NCBI RefSeq assembly: GCF_001006485.1
Contig: NZ_JUET01000058.1
Location: 62,001 to 126,000 of the forward strand
DNA length: 64,000 nucleotides
Source: Tannerella forsythia
GTDB taxonomy: Bacteria > Bacteroidota > Bacteroidia > Bacteroidales > Tannerellaceae
Reading direction: 5' to 3'
The translations under genes were made by a program, and so were the position numbers. Positions 9,204 through 18,092 of this stretch are shown piece by piece (within the stretch, counting starts at the first letter, position 1; every line of letters starts with the position of its first letter). The notes under the pieces are model-generated. The model saw nothing but the letters and a program-made list of their open reading frames with translations, had not been told where the DNA came from and ran no database searches.

Positions 9204-12200
9204 ATGAACAAGAAAATTTTCACGCTATTAGCGGGTGCTTTTATGGGCTTCGCAGCGGTGTCTTCAGTGACTGCACAAATAGCACTGGAGCAACAGCAGC
9301 TGCGCGTTAAGCCTTATGACAATGCAAAGCCCACGCTGAAGTTTAAGGAAGGAGCCAATGACGGGTACTATTACCTTCAGGTAGACTCCATGGTGGCCTA
9401 TGACAAGGTTACGAAACGGCAAAAGATGATTGGCTTTACCCCTAAGAAAACACCGTGGCCCGGAGTTATCCCGCTCGACAGCTTTGGGACAATACGAAGA
9501 GGGGTGACCCTTTATATGGGACCGGACAGTGCCGGACAAAATGCCTTGTGGATTGATGTCATGGGACGTTTGAGTGGAACCACTCCCGGACCTCGGGTTC
9601 CGAGCGCATATCCAAATACCGCCAGCATAGCTCTGGAAAGTGCAGCCGGTCTGTGGTGTGTCACGATTCAAAAGTATTATCAGGGACAGAATCCGACATT
9701 CGATTTCACAAACAAGCTTCAGAGAATGATGCTCGAAGTCAATGTGTATGGTCATGAAAGCTGGCCGAAGGATGTCGACGGCTGGAGAAAGTCGAACTAT
9801 AAGAGTTCCTCCAATCCGAATGCTCAAACACCGGGTAGCATCTCTGCATGGGAATTCTCCGAAACGTATAAAACAGGCGTGAAAGGCGGCCGTCCGCTGG
9901 TTTCTTATCTCGATGAAACGATGGATACCGTGGCTGTTTTGGTGGGAGATACTCTCAACAAGTTAGGGTATGTACAAGTAAAAATTGCTCCGGCTACTGA
10001 TGTGAAAGCCGGTAAGATCAATGGTATGTTGCTCTTTACGTTGAAAGAAGCGATGCCGTTCGCCCTGGATAAAAAGAGCTTTGAAACCGTATTGGGTACA
10101 CAGGCATCCCAGGAAGCTCGTTCGTTGAAATTCTCTCCGAACGGAACGCCCAATCCGTTTACGGATCAGAAATGGGAAGTAGAATATCTGGACGGTATTA
10201 GTCCTGTGACTGCGATGTTGATTGACAGTTCGGCTTGGACTAACCCGTGGGAAACGAACTACCGGGCATGGGATGTAGCTCCGATCTCGCAAGTTGGAAC
10301 TGCTGGAAATCCCTGGTTTAGCGTAGATGTCCGTCATATGGGACAAATGGGGTATGTACGGTTAAAAAATGCCGGAAAATATTTATATGTAGATACGGTC
10401 TATTACAATTCCGGAAATTCGCAATTCCTGAAATTCAATCAGAACGCAACTTTCCCGTCAGATGGCAGTCCGATGATCGGTCAGTTCGTTTGGCGTATGG
10501 TATATTATCCTTCGGGCGACAGCATCTATATCAATCCCTTCAGTGCAACGTATCTGCCGACGTATGATCCGAAGGCGATTACCGATTCGACCCGTTTCGC
10601 TACGGACAGTGTCGTACGTTCATGGTACACCTTTACGGCTTATCCGACCCCGAAATTGATGGTGGATACTTTACCGAGATATAATCAAAATGGAGTTTTT
10701 CATCCGGCATTACAAGTTCCTGTGGATGAACGTATGACAGCCCGTCTGAAATGGGGTGTAAATCCGAAAAGGAAAATCGGTGCGGTTACTCCGGGTGCCG
10801 GTGCTCCGATTGATTACAGCTATTATCACAGACTGTATGTGTCTCTTCAGAACCTCACGGTAGACGGTAAGCCGGGTACCAGAGTGACCTTGCATAATAC
10901 AAAAGAGAATGGTAAAATTAATACGCAGATCAACTTCGGTTGCTATGAGCCGTGTAAAATGGCTACTTCCGATCGGGTATCGATTGACCCGGATCTGTAC
11001 CTGATCCGTAACGAAAGAGGACAGTATCTGCACGTTCCGTTGTATTCGGCACATGACTCGGCTGTCTGGGTATTCCTGGATAAGAATGTACATCCCGAAG
11101 AGTTGCCTTCATTCCAATGGATTGTAGAGAAACGCTTCAAAAATGCCGAAGCTTCTCCGATCAACATCATCAACCGTGAGTTCGGTCAGATCAACAAAGG
11201 CGGTATGTATGCAGGAAATTACGGTTTAGCCTTTATGGATATCCAGTTGATGAAAGATCAGCATGCACCGTTTAAGGGTCGTACGAAAACATGGGGTTGG
11301 AACAAGCAAATTGTAAACTCCGAGGTGATTGATTTCGAAAAGACGAAGAATAATATGAGTGCGAAGAAAGCACCTACGTTTATCCGTCTGCCGAAACAGT
11401 ACAAGAACAATCCGAACCTGGGTTACCAATGGATCAACAGAGATACGGCTACCGTAAATCTGTATGCATTCAACTACAGATCGGGCATTGACAATACGAA
11501 GTACCTCTCGGTGAAGGCGTCGATCTTTGACGGTACGGGCCGGGATTCCCTTATCTATGTGCAAGGTACGAACTGCTTTGATATTGCTTATTTCCGTATC
11601 GACACTGTAAACGTGGACGCCGGTCATTACAAACCGTACGGGTATGGTGTGAAAGCCGGTGCAGAAAGTCCGAGTGTGTGGAAGAAGAATCAGGTGGCTG
11701 ATTTGGTACAGTTGAAGAGACAGGCTTATCGTATCAAATACGAAAATCCGTTCAAATATTGTCTGGGTGCGTTGAAACTGAGCAATGGTGAGCAATATCG
11801 GTATTCGTTGAGCTCGAGATTGCGGTATAATGAAGTCATCGGGACGCCGCTGTTCTTCCTGCGTGATGTATATATGGAAGAAGACGGAGTGAAGGACTTT
11901 GCATTAGTGCAGATTATCGATACGTTCTCAATTCAAAGTACCGGTGGAGGCTTGACTCCGAGTGCTCAACTTGAGAAATATCTCAAAGAGCATCTGGGTG
12001 CGCAGTTGACCGCTTTGATCATGGGCAATTTGAAAAAGGCCGGCGAGTTCAATCCGGGTGTGTTTGTAGCTGCCGTAGAGGAACAGGCTCCAATGAAGTT
12101 GAAGTATACCTATCGGGGAGATGTGCAGACACGCGTTTCGACATTCCGCTTGAAGAGAGACGCCGATCCGATCTACCGTCGTTTCAATACGGAACTGGAA

Positions 12201-13286
12201 GGTGACAAACCGGGCGATACGCCGGAGACGGTGAAGTTCTATACAACGAGAAGTGCTCCGACAGGAAAGAACTATCTGTTTGAAAATACGAATGCGCTGA
12301 AAGATCAGCAGGCTTATTACAGAGCGAAAAAGAACTATTTGGGCTTGGTAAGTATCAATTCGAACCCGAATGTAAAGACGGCTATCTATGTGGATACGGC
12401 TTATGTGAACCGTGGTACGGGCCATATCAAACCGCAGTATATGCTGATGATTCGTCCGACAATCGTAGAAGATACGTTGGGTTGTGACGATAACGGCGAT
12501 TTGACGATTCCGTTGCCGGGGTATCGTAGAGGGATGTACTTGATCAATGCTACCGATTCTGCCAAAGCGGATGCAGGTACGCCGAACGAAAACGATTACC
12601 TCTGGGGTACGGCTTGGAACCGCTTGGTGTTCACGGATGCAATCCATGCAAATGATGCCTTGTATATCTTAGGTCATGCCGATCTGAAAGGTCTTTATAC
12701 GAAAATTAATCTGAAAGGTGAGAAGATGCTTGACCTGAAGAAATTGGATGCTGCATCGGATTCGTCTCCTGCCGCTCCGAAGAACGGTAAGATTCGCAAG
12801 ATTGCATTGAATAACAATTTCCATAAAGACTGTGTGTTCTCGTTCCGTCTGATCGAAAGAAAATCGTGCGATAAAGAAGGCGGTGACTTCCTGATCGAGT
12901 CTGAAACGCAAGATCGCGGTCAGTATCCGGTAATTGCTCCGTGCGATGGCGGCTGGATCAAGATTCAGAACGGTGTGCCGGTGATCTCTCGTTCGGATGT
13001 GCTGCAAGCAATTGCAGATGCCGAAATCTTCAATGTGGAGAAGACGAAGGAAGATCCGGTAGCGAATGAAATTACTCCGGCGATAACCGAAGTGAAGGTC
13101 GTAGCTGAAAACGGCGCTGTCACGATCCTGAATGCCGCAGGCAAGAAGGTCGTTGTAAGCAACGTATTGGGCCAGACGCTTGTGAACACTGTATTGACTT
13201 CCGACCGTGCTACGGTTGCAGCTCCGCAAGGTGTTGTCGTAGTAGTTGTTGAAGGACAACCGGCTGTAAAAGCGATGGTGAAGTAA
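9204..13286 (+). CDS. tfsB: S-layer protein TfsB-like
   Basis: Large secreted surface protein, 1360 aa from ATG 9204 (1364 aa from ATG 9192, same frame). I prefer 9204 because MNKKIFTLLAGAFMGF aligns with the TfsA signal peptide; cleavage is likely after SVTA. Blocks shared with TfsA include VDTAYVNRGTGHIKPQY and GGWIKIQNGVPVIS. The C-terminal domain (about 75 residues, ending KAMVK) is the same DUF6383-like type IX secretion type. At least sixteen D(S/T)(A/I/L/V/M/T) motifs are present, fitting heavy O-glycosylation. It follows tfsA by about 110 bases and ends 37 bases before a strong terminator, so the pair is probably one transcript. It should form the S-layer together with TfsA. Confidence 0.88.
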   Translation: MNKKIFTLLAGAFMGFAAVSSVTAQIALEQQQLRVKPYDNAKPTLKFKEGANDGYYYLQVDSMVAYDKVTKRQKMIGFTPKKTPWPGVIPLDSFGTIRRGVTLYMGPDSAGQNALWIDVMGRLSGTTPGPRVPSAYPNTASIALESAAGLWCVTIQKYYQGQNPTFDFTNKLQRMMLEVNVYGHESWPKDVDGWRKSNYKSSSNPNAQTPGSISAWEFSETYKTGVKGGRPLVSYLDETMDTVAVLVGDTLNKLGYVQVKIAPATDVKAGKINGMLLFTLKEAMPFALDKKSFETVLGTQASQEARSLKFSPNGTPNPFTDQKWEVEYLDGISPVTAMLIDSSAWTNPWETNYRAWDVAPISQVGTAGNPWFSVDVRHMGQMGYVRLKNAGKYLYVDTVYYNSGNSQFLKFNQNATFPSDGSPMIGQFVWRMVYYPSGDSIYINPFSATYLPTYDPKAITDSTRFATDSVVRSWYTFTAYPTPKLMVDTLPRYNQNGVFHPALQVPVDERMTARLKWGVNPKRKIGAVTPGAGAPIDYSYYHRLYVSLQNLTVDGKPGTRVTLHNTKENGKINTQINFGCYEPCKMATSDRVSIDPDLYLIRNERGQYLHVPLYSAHDSAVWVFLDKNVHPEELPSFQWIVEKRFKNAEASPINIINREFGQINKGGMYAGNYGLAFMDIQLMKDQHAPFKGRTKTWGWNKQIVNSEVIDFEKTKNNMSAKKAPTFIRLPKQYKNNPNLGYQWINRDTATVNLYAFNYRSGIDNTKYLSVKASIFDGTGRDSLIYVQGTNCFDIAYFRIDTVNVDAGHYKPYGYGVKAGAESPSVWKKNQVADLVQLKRQAYRIKYENPFKYCLGALKLSNGEQYRYSLSSRLRYNEVIGTPLFFLRDVYMEEDGVKDFALVQIIDTFSIQSTGGGLTPSAQLEKYLKEHLGAQLTALIMGNLKKAGEFNPGVFVAAVEEQAPMKLKYTYRGDVQTRVSTFRLKRDADPIYRRFNTELEGDKPGDTPETVKFYTTRSAPTGKNYLFENTNALKDQQAYYRAKKNYLGLVSINSNPNVKTAIYVDTAYVNRGTGHIKPQYMLMIRPTIVEDTLGCDDNGDLTIPLPGYRRGMYLINATDSAKADAGTPNENDYLWGTAWNRLVFTDAIHANDALYILGHADLKGLYTKINLKGEKMLDLKKLDAASDSSPAAPKNGKIRKIALNNNFHKDCVFSFRLIERKSCDKEGGDFLIESETQDRGQYPVIAPCDGGWIKIQNGVPVISRSDVLQAIADAEIFNVEKTKEDPVANEITPAITEVKVVAENGAVTILNAAGKKVVVSNVLGQTLVNTVLTSDRATVAAPQGVVVVVVEGQPAVKAMVK

Positions 13287-13323
13287 ATGTTGAAATAATC
13301 ATTTGATTCAATATTAAGATGAG

Positions 13324-13358
13324 GAGGGTTGCCCCATGAGGGTAACCCTCTTTTTTTT
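13324..13358 (+). terminator. Rho-independent terminator of tfsAB
   Basis: An 11-bp stem (13324-13334 with 13340-13350, one G-U pair) with a 5-base loop is followed by eight T. It is the strongest terminator in the window. Confidence 0.9.
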
Positions 13359-13410
13359 AGATTACTTTACTACTCATCTCACCTTCCCTGTCTTTCAGAG
13401 CGAAGCGAAG

Positions 13411-13914
13411 AATCTTTTCTGTTACTTTTGGCTTGACCCAAAAGTAACCAAAAGGTCAAGGCTTCGTGCGCTTCACACGTCGTCGCGACGCTTGCAGGCC
13501 GGAAAATCAGGAAACTCGCTTCGCTTCAGACAGCCTGATTTTCTTTCGCCCTGCTCGCTGCTCCGTCGGCTCACCGCCCGAGGCCGAAGGACGAAATTAA
13601 TTGTCAATGGTTAATTGTCAATGGTTATTTTCTAAATACATGATTCGGCGTGTACCACGCATAATACTTAACCATTGACAATTAACAATTAATTTGTCAT
13701 TCAGAGCGAAGCGAAGAATCTCTTTCCTTTTCTCCACGAGATTCCTCACGATGTTCGGAATGACAAATACAGTTATTTGCGTTCGGATACCGTGTACCCG
13801 GTACGTTTGCCCGCACGGGGCACAAGGGCTGCAAGCCCGATATATTTCAGCCCTATCCCGCAAGGGTGGGGTATCCATGTCCGCACCTTGTTTGGAGGGC
13901 TGAAAGCCTGACAT
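13411..13914. repeat. Composite tandem repeat, copy 1 (504 bp)
   Basis: First of three head-to-tail copies. Each copy carries nested inverted repeats. The first is GTTACTTTTGG/CCAAAAGTAAC. The second is GAAAATCAGG...CCTGATTTTC. The third is a long arm pair built from TAATTGTCAATGGTTA and its complement around GCGTGTACCACGC. The fourth is a 69-bp element (13696-13764) running from GTCATTCAGAGCGAAG to TTCGGAATGAC. Copy 1 has about 27 extra bases near 13810-13840. A half-copy of the 69-bp element lies just upstream at 13391-13412. No transposase is present. Confidence 0.85.
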
Positions 13915-14391
13915 AATCTCTTTTCTGTCACTTTTGGCTTGACCCAAAAGTAACCCAAAAGTCAAGGCTTCGTGCGCTTCACACACCTTCGCGAGGCTTG
14001 CAGGTCAGAAAATCAGGTGACTCGCTTGGCTTGGACAGCCTGATTTTCTTTCGCCCTGCTCGCAGCTCCGTCGGCTCACCGCCCGAGGCCCAAGGACGAA
14101 ATTAATTGTCAATGGTTAATTGTCAATTGTTATTTTCTAAATACATGATTCGGCGTGTACCACGCATAACAATTAACCATTGACAATTAACAATTAATTT
14201 GTCATTCAGAGCGAAGCGAAGAATCTCTTTCCTTTTCCCCGCGAGATTCCTCACGATGTTCGGAATGACAAATACAGTTATTTGCGTTCGGATACCGTGT
14301 ACCCGGTACGTTTCCGATATATTTCAGCCCTATCCCGCAAGGGTGGGGTATCCATGTCCGCACCTTGTTTGGAGGGCTGAAAGCCTGACAT
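13915..14391. repeat. Composite tandem repeat, copy 2 (477 bp)
   Basis: Nearly identical to copy 3 and to copy 1 minus the extra bases. The GTCATTC...GAATGAC palindrome is at 14201-14269. Short frames beginning MSFRAKRR that cross it are products of the repeat and not genes. Confidence 0.85.
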
Positions 14392-14750
14392 AATCTCTTT
14401 TCTGTCACTTTTGGCTTGACCCAAAAGTAACCCAAAAGTCAAGGCTTCGTGCGCTTCACACACCTTCGCGAGGCTTGCAGGTCAGAAAATCAGGTGACTC
14501 GCTTGGCTCGGACAGCCTGATTTTCTTTCGCCCTGCTCGCAGCTCCGTCGGCTCACCGCCCGAGGCCCAAGGACGAAATTAATTGTCAATGGTTAATTCT
14601 CAATGGTTATTTTCTAAATACATGATTCGGCGTGTACTACGCATAACAATTAACCATTGACAATTAACAATTAATTTGTCATTCAGAGCGAAGCGAAGAA
14701 TCTCTCTCCTTTTCCCCGCGGGATTCCTCACGATGTTCGGAATGACAGAG
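14392..14750. repeat. Composite tandem repeat, copy 3 (truncated)
   Basis: Follows copy 2 without a gap and stops right after its 69-bp palindrome (14678-14746). The array's right end therefore coincides with that element, about 55 bases before the next gene. The downstream gene's frame stays open back into this repeat. Confidence 0.8.
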
Positions 14751-14792
14751 GCGGTTATTCGCGTCCATTTGCGTTATTTGCGTTCGGATAAT

Positions 14793-14800
14793 TACCTTTG
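14793..14800 (+). promoter_or_regulatory. -7 box placed for a leaderless radical SAM mRNA
   Basis: TACCTTTG matches TAnnTTTG and ends four bases before the ATG at 14805. Transcription would start at or next to the start codon. Confidence 0.5.
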
Positions 14801-14804
14801 CGGG

Positions 14805-15668
14805 ATGAAATCGAAGATGCACTCTTTTCCTTTCAAAATACAGAAAATTTCGTTGAATGCGGGTTTCACATGCCCCAATCGCGATGGGAGCAAGGGGACG
14901 GGCGGGTGCACGTACTGCAATAACCGGACGTTCAATCCCGATTATTGTCGTGCGGAAAAGAGTATCACCGAACAGATGAACGAAGGGATGCGTTTCTTTT
15001 CCCGCAAATATTCGGAGATGAAATATCTGGCTTACTTTCAGGCGTACACGAATACCTACGGAGAGATGAACGAGCTGCAACGCAAGTACGAAGAGGCCTT
15101 GGCCTGTCCGGGAGTGGTGGGGCTAGTGATCGGCACGCGTCCGGATTGCATGCCGGACGAGTTGCTCGACTATCTGACCGCTCTTGCCGGGCGAACGTAC
15201 GTGATGATCGAATATGGTCTGGAAAGCACGCTCGACCGTACGCTGCAGCGGATCAATCGCGGGCATACGCATGCCGAGTCGGAAGATGCGATCCGTCGCA
15301 CTCATGCGCGAGGCCTTCCCGTTGGCGTACACTTGATTCTCGGCCTTCCCGGCGAGAGCCGCGACGAGATGCTGCATCATGCCGATGTGCTTTCGGCCTT
15401 ACCCATTACTTCTCTTAAACTGCATCAGTTGCAGATTATCCGTCATACGGCGATGGGACGTGAGTACGAGGCATACCCCGAACGGTTTCGTCTGTTTACC
15501 GTAGACGAATACATCGATTTGGTCGTTGCGTTTCGCCGGCGTCTGCGTCACGACATCCTTATCGAACGGTACGTATCGCAGGCGCCCAAGGAATGGCTGC
15601 TTGCCCCCGACTGGGGACTGAAAAATTATCAGTTCGAGGCCAAGCTTCGAAAGCGCATGAACGGGTGA
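14805..15668 (+). CDS. Radical SAM protein, TIGR01212/YhcC family
   Basis: A 287-aa radical S-adenosylmethionine protein. The 4Fe-4S cluster cysteines are C23, C35 and C38 in CPNRDG...GGCTYC, the C-x11-C-x2-C spacing of the TIGR01212 (YhcC) family, whose reaction is not established. The adjacent NRTFNPDYC is also typical. The frame is open from 14676, but those 43 codons are repeat sequence, so I start at ATG 14805. ATG 14817 is a second option. Remembered homologues have some 10-15 more residues before FPFKI, so the native N-terminus may have been shortened by the repeat insertion. The gene stands alone downstream of the array. Confidence 0.82.
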   Translation: MKSKMHSFPFKIQKISLNAGFTCPNRDGSKGTGGCTYCNNRTFNPDYCRAEKSITEQMNEGMRFFSRKYSEMKYLAYFQAYTNTYGEMNELQRKYEEALACPGVVGLVIGTRPDCMPDELLDYLTALAGRTYVMIEYGLESTLDRTLQRINRGHTHAESEDAIRRTHARGLPVGVHLILGLPGESRDEMLHHADVLSALPITSLKLHQLQIIRHTAMGREYEAYPERFRLFTVDEYIDLVVAFRRRLRHDILIERYVSQAPKEWLLAPDWGLKNYQFEAKLRKRMNG

Positions 15669-15763
15669 AAGAAGTCGAGGTATTGTAGAAGTATCACGTG
15701 CTACTCGATATAAATATTTTAGGCTTAAAGGAGTTGTGGATTAATAATTTGCTAAATAAAAAA

Positions 15764-15793
15764 TTGAACTTACAACATTATTCAATAACTTTG
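15764..15793 (+). promoter_or_regulatory. Promoter of the fic gene
   Basis: TTG at 15764-15766 and TAACTTTG at 15786-15793 are spaced by 19 bases. The ATG at 15818 follows 24 bases later. Confidence 0.6.
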
Positions 15794-15817
15794 CATACAC
15801 ATAATCCAATAAAAAAA

Positions 15818-17356
15818 ATGGCATCACTGAACGAAAAATTAGCAGAATCATTAATCCAACTCAAAAGGCTTCAAGAAAATCATATCTTAGTAGTCAATTC
15901 GGGTGAGTTAACAAGGACACATCAGGAACGATTGGTAGCTAACGGATTCCTCCAAGAAATTATGAAAGGCTGGTATGTTATATCAAGACCGGAGGACAGA
16001 GGAGATACCTCCTCATTCTATGTTTCATACTGGGATTTTATCTATAAATATCTTTATTCTCGATTCGGAGAGAACTGGTCGTTGTCTGCGGAACAATCTT
16101 TGTTCTTCCATTCCGGAAATAAGACAATACCGGATCAACTTATTGTTCGCTCACCTTTGGGAGGGAACAATAAACAAAATCTTATCTATGAGAAAAGTAT
16201 ATTTGTTCTAAGAACATCATTACCTATGATGATCTACAAAGAAAAAGAACACAGATTGAACATTTACTCAATTCCTGAAGCACTTGTCATGTGCAGTCCG
16301 TCTTTTTTTCAAAGCAGCCCCATTGAGGCAAAAGTATGTCTATCTATGATCAACAACAGCAGAGACCTTATAAAGGTTCTTTTGTCTAACGGCTATTCTT
16401 CAAGAGCCGGAAAAGTCGCGGGGGCATTACTGGGGGTCGGAAAAGAAGATTGCGCTAAAGAAATTGTACAGACAATGAAAGATTCCGGATATAGGATCAA
16501 AGTCGAGAACCCCTTCAACACCCCTATTGAACCAATACATACAATAGAGAGGTCTCCTTATGTAAGCCGAATCAAATTGATGTGGGAACAGATGCGCGAG
16601 ACTGTAGTAAAAGAATTTCCAAAAGCTAATTCACCAAAGAAAAAAATGCCGGACCAGATTCTAAAAAGCATAGAAGAAAACTATAAATTAGACGCATATC
16701 ATTCTCTATCGATTGAGGGTTATAAGGTCTCCAATGAACTTATTGAACGTGTTCGTTCAGGGCAATGGGATATTGAGCGAAACAAAGAAGATCATAATAC
16801 CCGGGATGCACTGGCTGCAAGGGGTTATTACTTAGCTTTCTTAGAAGTAAAATCAAGTATTGAAAAAATCTTACATGGAGAAAATCCCGGTCAAACGATT
16901 GCGAGGGATTACGAAAATTGGTACAAAGCTCTATTCATTCCATCTGTAGAAGCAGGGATATTGAAAAACTATGATCTTATCGGGTACAGGACAAATCAGG
17001 TTTACATCAAAGGATCACTACACACCCCATTAAGCCCGGATGTAGTAAGAGACGTTATGCCGACCTTTTTCTCTCTAATCGAGCAAGAAAACAATCCGGC
17101 TGTAAGAGCTGTTCTCGGTCATTTCTTTCTGACATACATCCATCCACATATAGACGGAAATGGGAGAATGGCCCGCTTTCTAATGAATTCTATGTTAACG
17201 ACAGGAGGTCATGATTGGATTATTATTCCCGTTAACAAAAGGAATGAATACATAAAAGGATTAGAAGAAGCCAGCGTGAAAAATGATATTTCCACCTTTG
17301 CAAAGTTCGTATCTTCTATCCTACATCAACAAAATCAACAAATGAGATTTGTTTAA
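15818..17356 (+). CDS. Fic family protein with N-terminal winged-helix (AbiEi-like) domain
   Basis: A 512-aa protein. The Fic active-site loop is HPHIDGNGRMAR from His442, matching HxFx(D/E)GNGRxxR apart from H for F; Fic enzymes usually transfer AMP to a target hydroxyl. The inhibitory motif (S/T)xxxE(G/N) appears as SLSIEG at 296-301, ahead of the Fic domain, so this looks like a self-inhibited class II Fic. Residues about 29-55 (TRTHQERLVANGFLQE, KGWYV) resemble the winged helix of AbiEi-type antitoxins. I start at ATG 15818, not at the frame opening at 15698, because the promoter lies between them. The gene is clearly more AT-rich than its neighbours and is flanked by repeats, suggesting horizontal transfer. 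Confidence 0.85.
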   Translation: MASLNEKLAESLIQLKRLQENHILVVNSGELTRTHQERLVANGFLQEIMKGWYVISRPEDRGDTSSFYVSYWDFIYKYLYSRFGENWSLSAEQSLFFHSGNKTIPDQLIVRSPLGGNNKQNLIYEKSIFVLRTSLPMMIYKEKEHRLNIYSIPEALVMCSPSFFQSSPIEAKVCLSMINNSRDLIKVLLSNGYSSRAGKVAGALLGVGKEDCAKEIVQTMKDSGYRIKVENPFNTPIEPIHTIERSPYVSRIKLMWEQMRETVVKEFPKANSPKKKMPDQILKSIEENYKLDAYHSLSIEGYKVSNELIERVRSGQWDIERNKEDHNTRDALAARGYYLAFLEVKSSIEKILHGENPGQTIARDYENWYKALFIPSVEAGILKNYDLIGYRTNQVYIKGSLHTPLSPDVVRDVMPTFFSLIEQENNPAVRAVLGHFFLTYIHPHIDGNGRMARFLMNSMLTTGGHDWIIIPVNKRNEYIKGLEEASVKNDISTFAKFVSSILHQQNQQMRFV

Positions 17357-17424
17357 CCCAAATTACGCGATACACTGTTCAGCGTTTACCGTTAGTAATG
17401 GACATGCGAATGTACAACAATGGT

Positions 17425-17761
17425 TATGTCAGGCTTACAGCCCTCCGCCGAGATGCGATGCCTTTTTCCCCAACGCTGCGCTTCCGCTCTTCCCCCTTTG
17501 AAGGGGGGGGATGTTCCTCTGCGTTCGGTCTTTTGTCATTCAGAGCGAAGCGATGAATCTCCTCCTTTTCCCCGCGAGATTCCTCACTGTGTTCGGAATG
17601 ACAAAGGGGGTTATTTGCGTCCATTCGCGCCCGTTTGCGAAGTTTGCGTTCGGATACCGTGTACCCGGCATAACAATTAACCATTGACAATTAACCATTG
17701 AATTATGTCAGGCTTACAGCCCTCCACAGGAGTGGGTATTGCTTTTTCCCCAACGCTGCGC
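17425..17761. repeat. Degenerate repeat block related to the 13.4-14.75 kb array
   Basis: Holds one more GTCATTC...GAATGAC palindrome (17535-17602), a shortened AATTAACCATTGACAATTAA arm and the flank GTTCGGATACCGTGTACCCGG. A direct repeat of about 57 bases (17425-17481 and 17704-17761) brackets the block: both copies start TATGTCAGGCTTACAGCC and end CCCCAACGCTGCGC. No gene is seen. Confidence 0.75.
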
Positions 17762-17808
17762 ATTGGGCTGAATTAATGCGCCCTTTCAGGGCTTTTACAG
17801 CCGTCAGT

Positions 17809-17912
17809 AAACGCCTCAACAACTAAACAATTCAACAGCTGAACACCTAAACAATTCAACATCTCAACGACTAAACACCTAAACAATTCAACAACTAAAC
17901 CCCTCAACAACT
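17809..17912. repeat. 8-bp tandem repeat, 13 units
   Basis: Thirteen octamers in exact register, consensus (A/C)AAC(A/c/g)N(C/T)T: for example CAACAACT, AAACAATT, CAACAGCT, AAACACCT. The AAC core recurs every eight bases without a slip over 104 bases, while the flanking positions vary. It is non-coding and lies about 390 bases upstream of the DPP IV gene. Confidence 0.85.
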
Positions 17913-17939
17913 TTCTTCTATTGCGGAGTCCGGGTTTAA

Positions 17940-18092
17940 GCAACCAATAACCAAGATTCCAATGAGATCATAGCACTAAAAGCATCAGGGTTCAGATCTT
18001 CTGCAGACTTGATAAAAAGTTTGGAAAAGAATGGGAAGATTCCCGAAATTGCCAAAGTGGCTATATCAAAAATATTCGGATTAGATGAATAA
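17940..18092 (+). pseudogene. C-terminal gene remnant, family unknown
   Basis: An open stretch of 50 codons ends in TAA at 18090-18092 and is followed at once by a terminator. It has no start codon and is preceded by a stop and repeat sequence. The peptide (NEIIALKASGFRSSADLI ... SKIFGLDE) has normal protein character, and codon usage is AT-rich like the Fic gene. It looks like the 3' end of a gene whose front was replaced by repeats. I do not recognise the family. Confidence 0.5.

Noticed and set aside
13694-14463. Several short frames beginning MSFRAKRR or MCEAHEAL
   Set aside because: They are translations of the repeat unit, occur identically in each copy and have no start or promoter signals of their own.
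13411-14750. Insertion sequence
   Set aside because: No transposase frame and no single pair of terminal inverted repeats enclosing the array; called a composite repeat instead.
15698-15817. N-terminal 40-codon extension of the Fic protein
   Set aside because: The promoter (15764-15793) lies inside it, so the message cannot include its start codon.
17809-17912. CRISPR-like array
   Set aside because: The unit is only 8 bp with no spacers and no cas genes; it is a simple tandem repeat.
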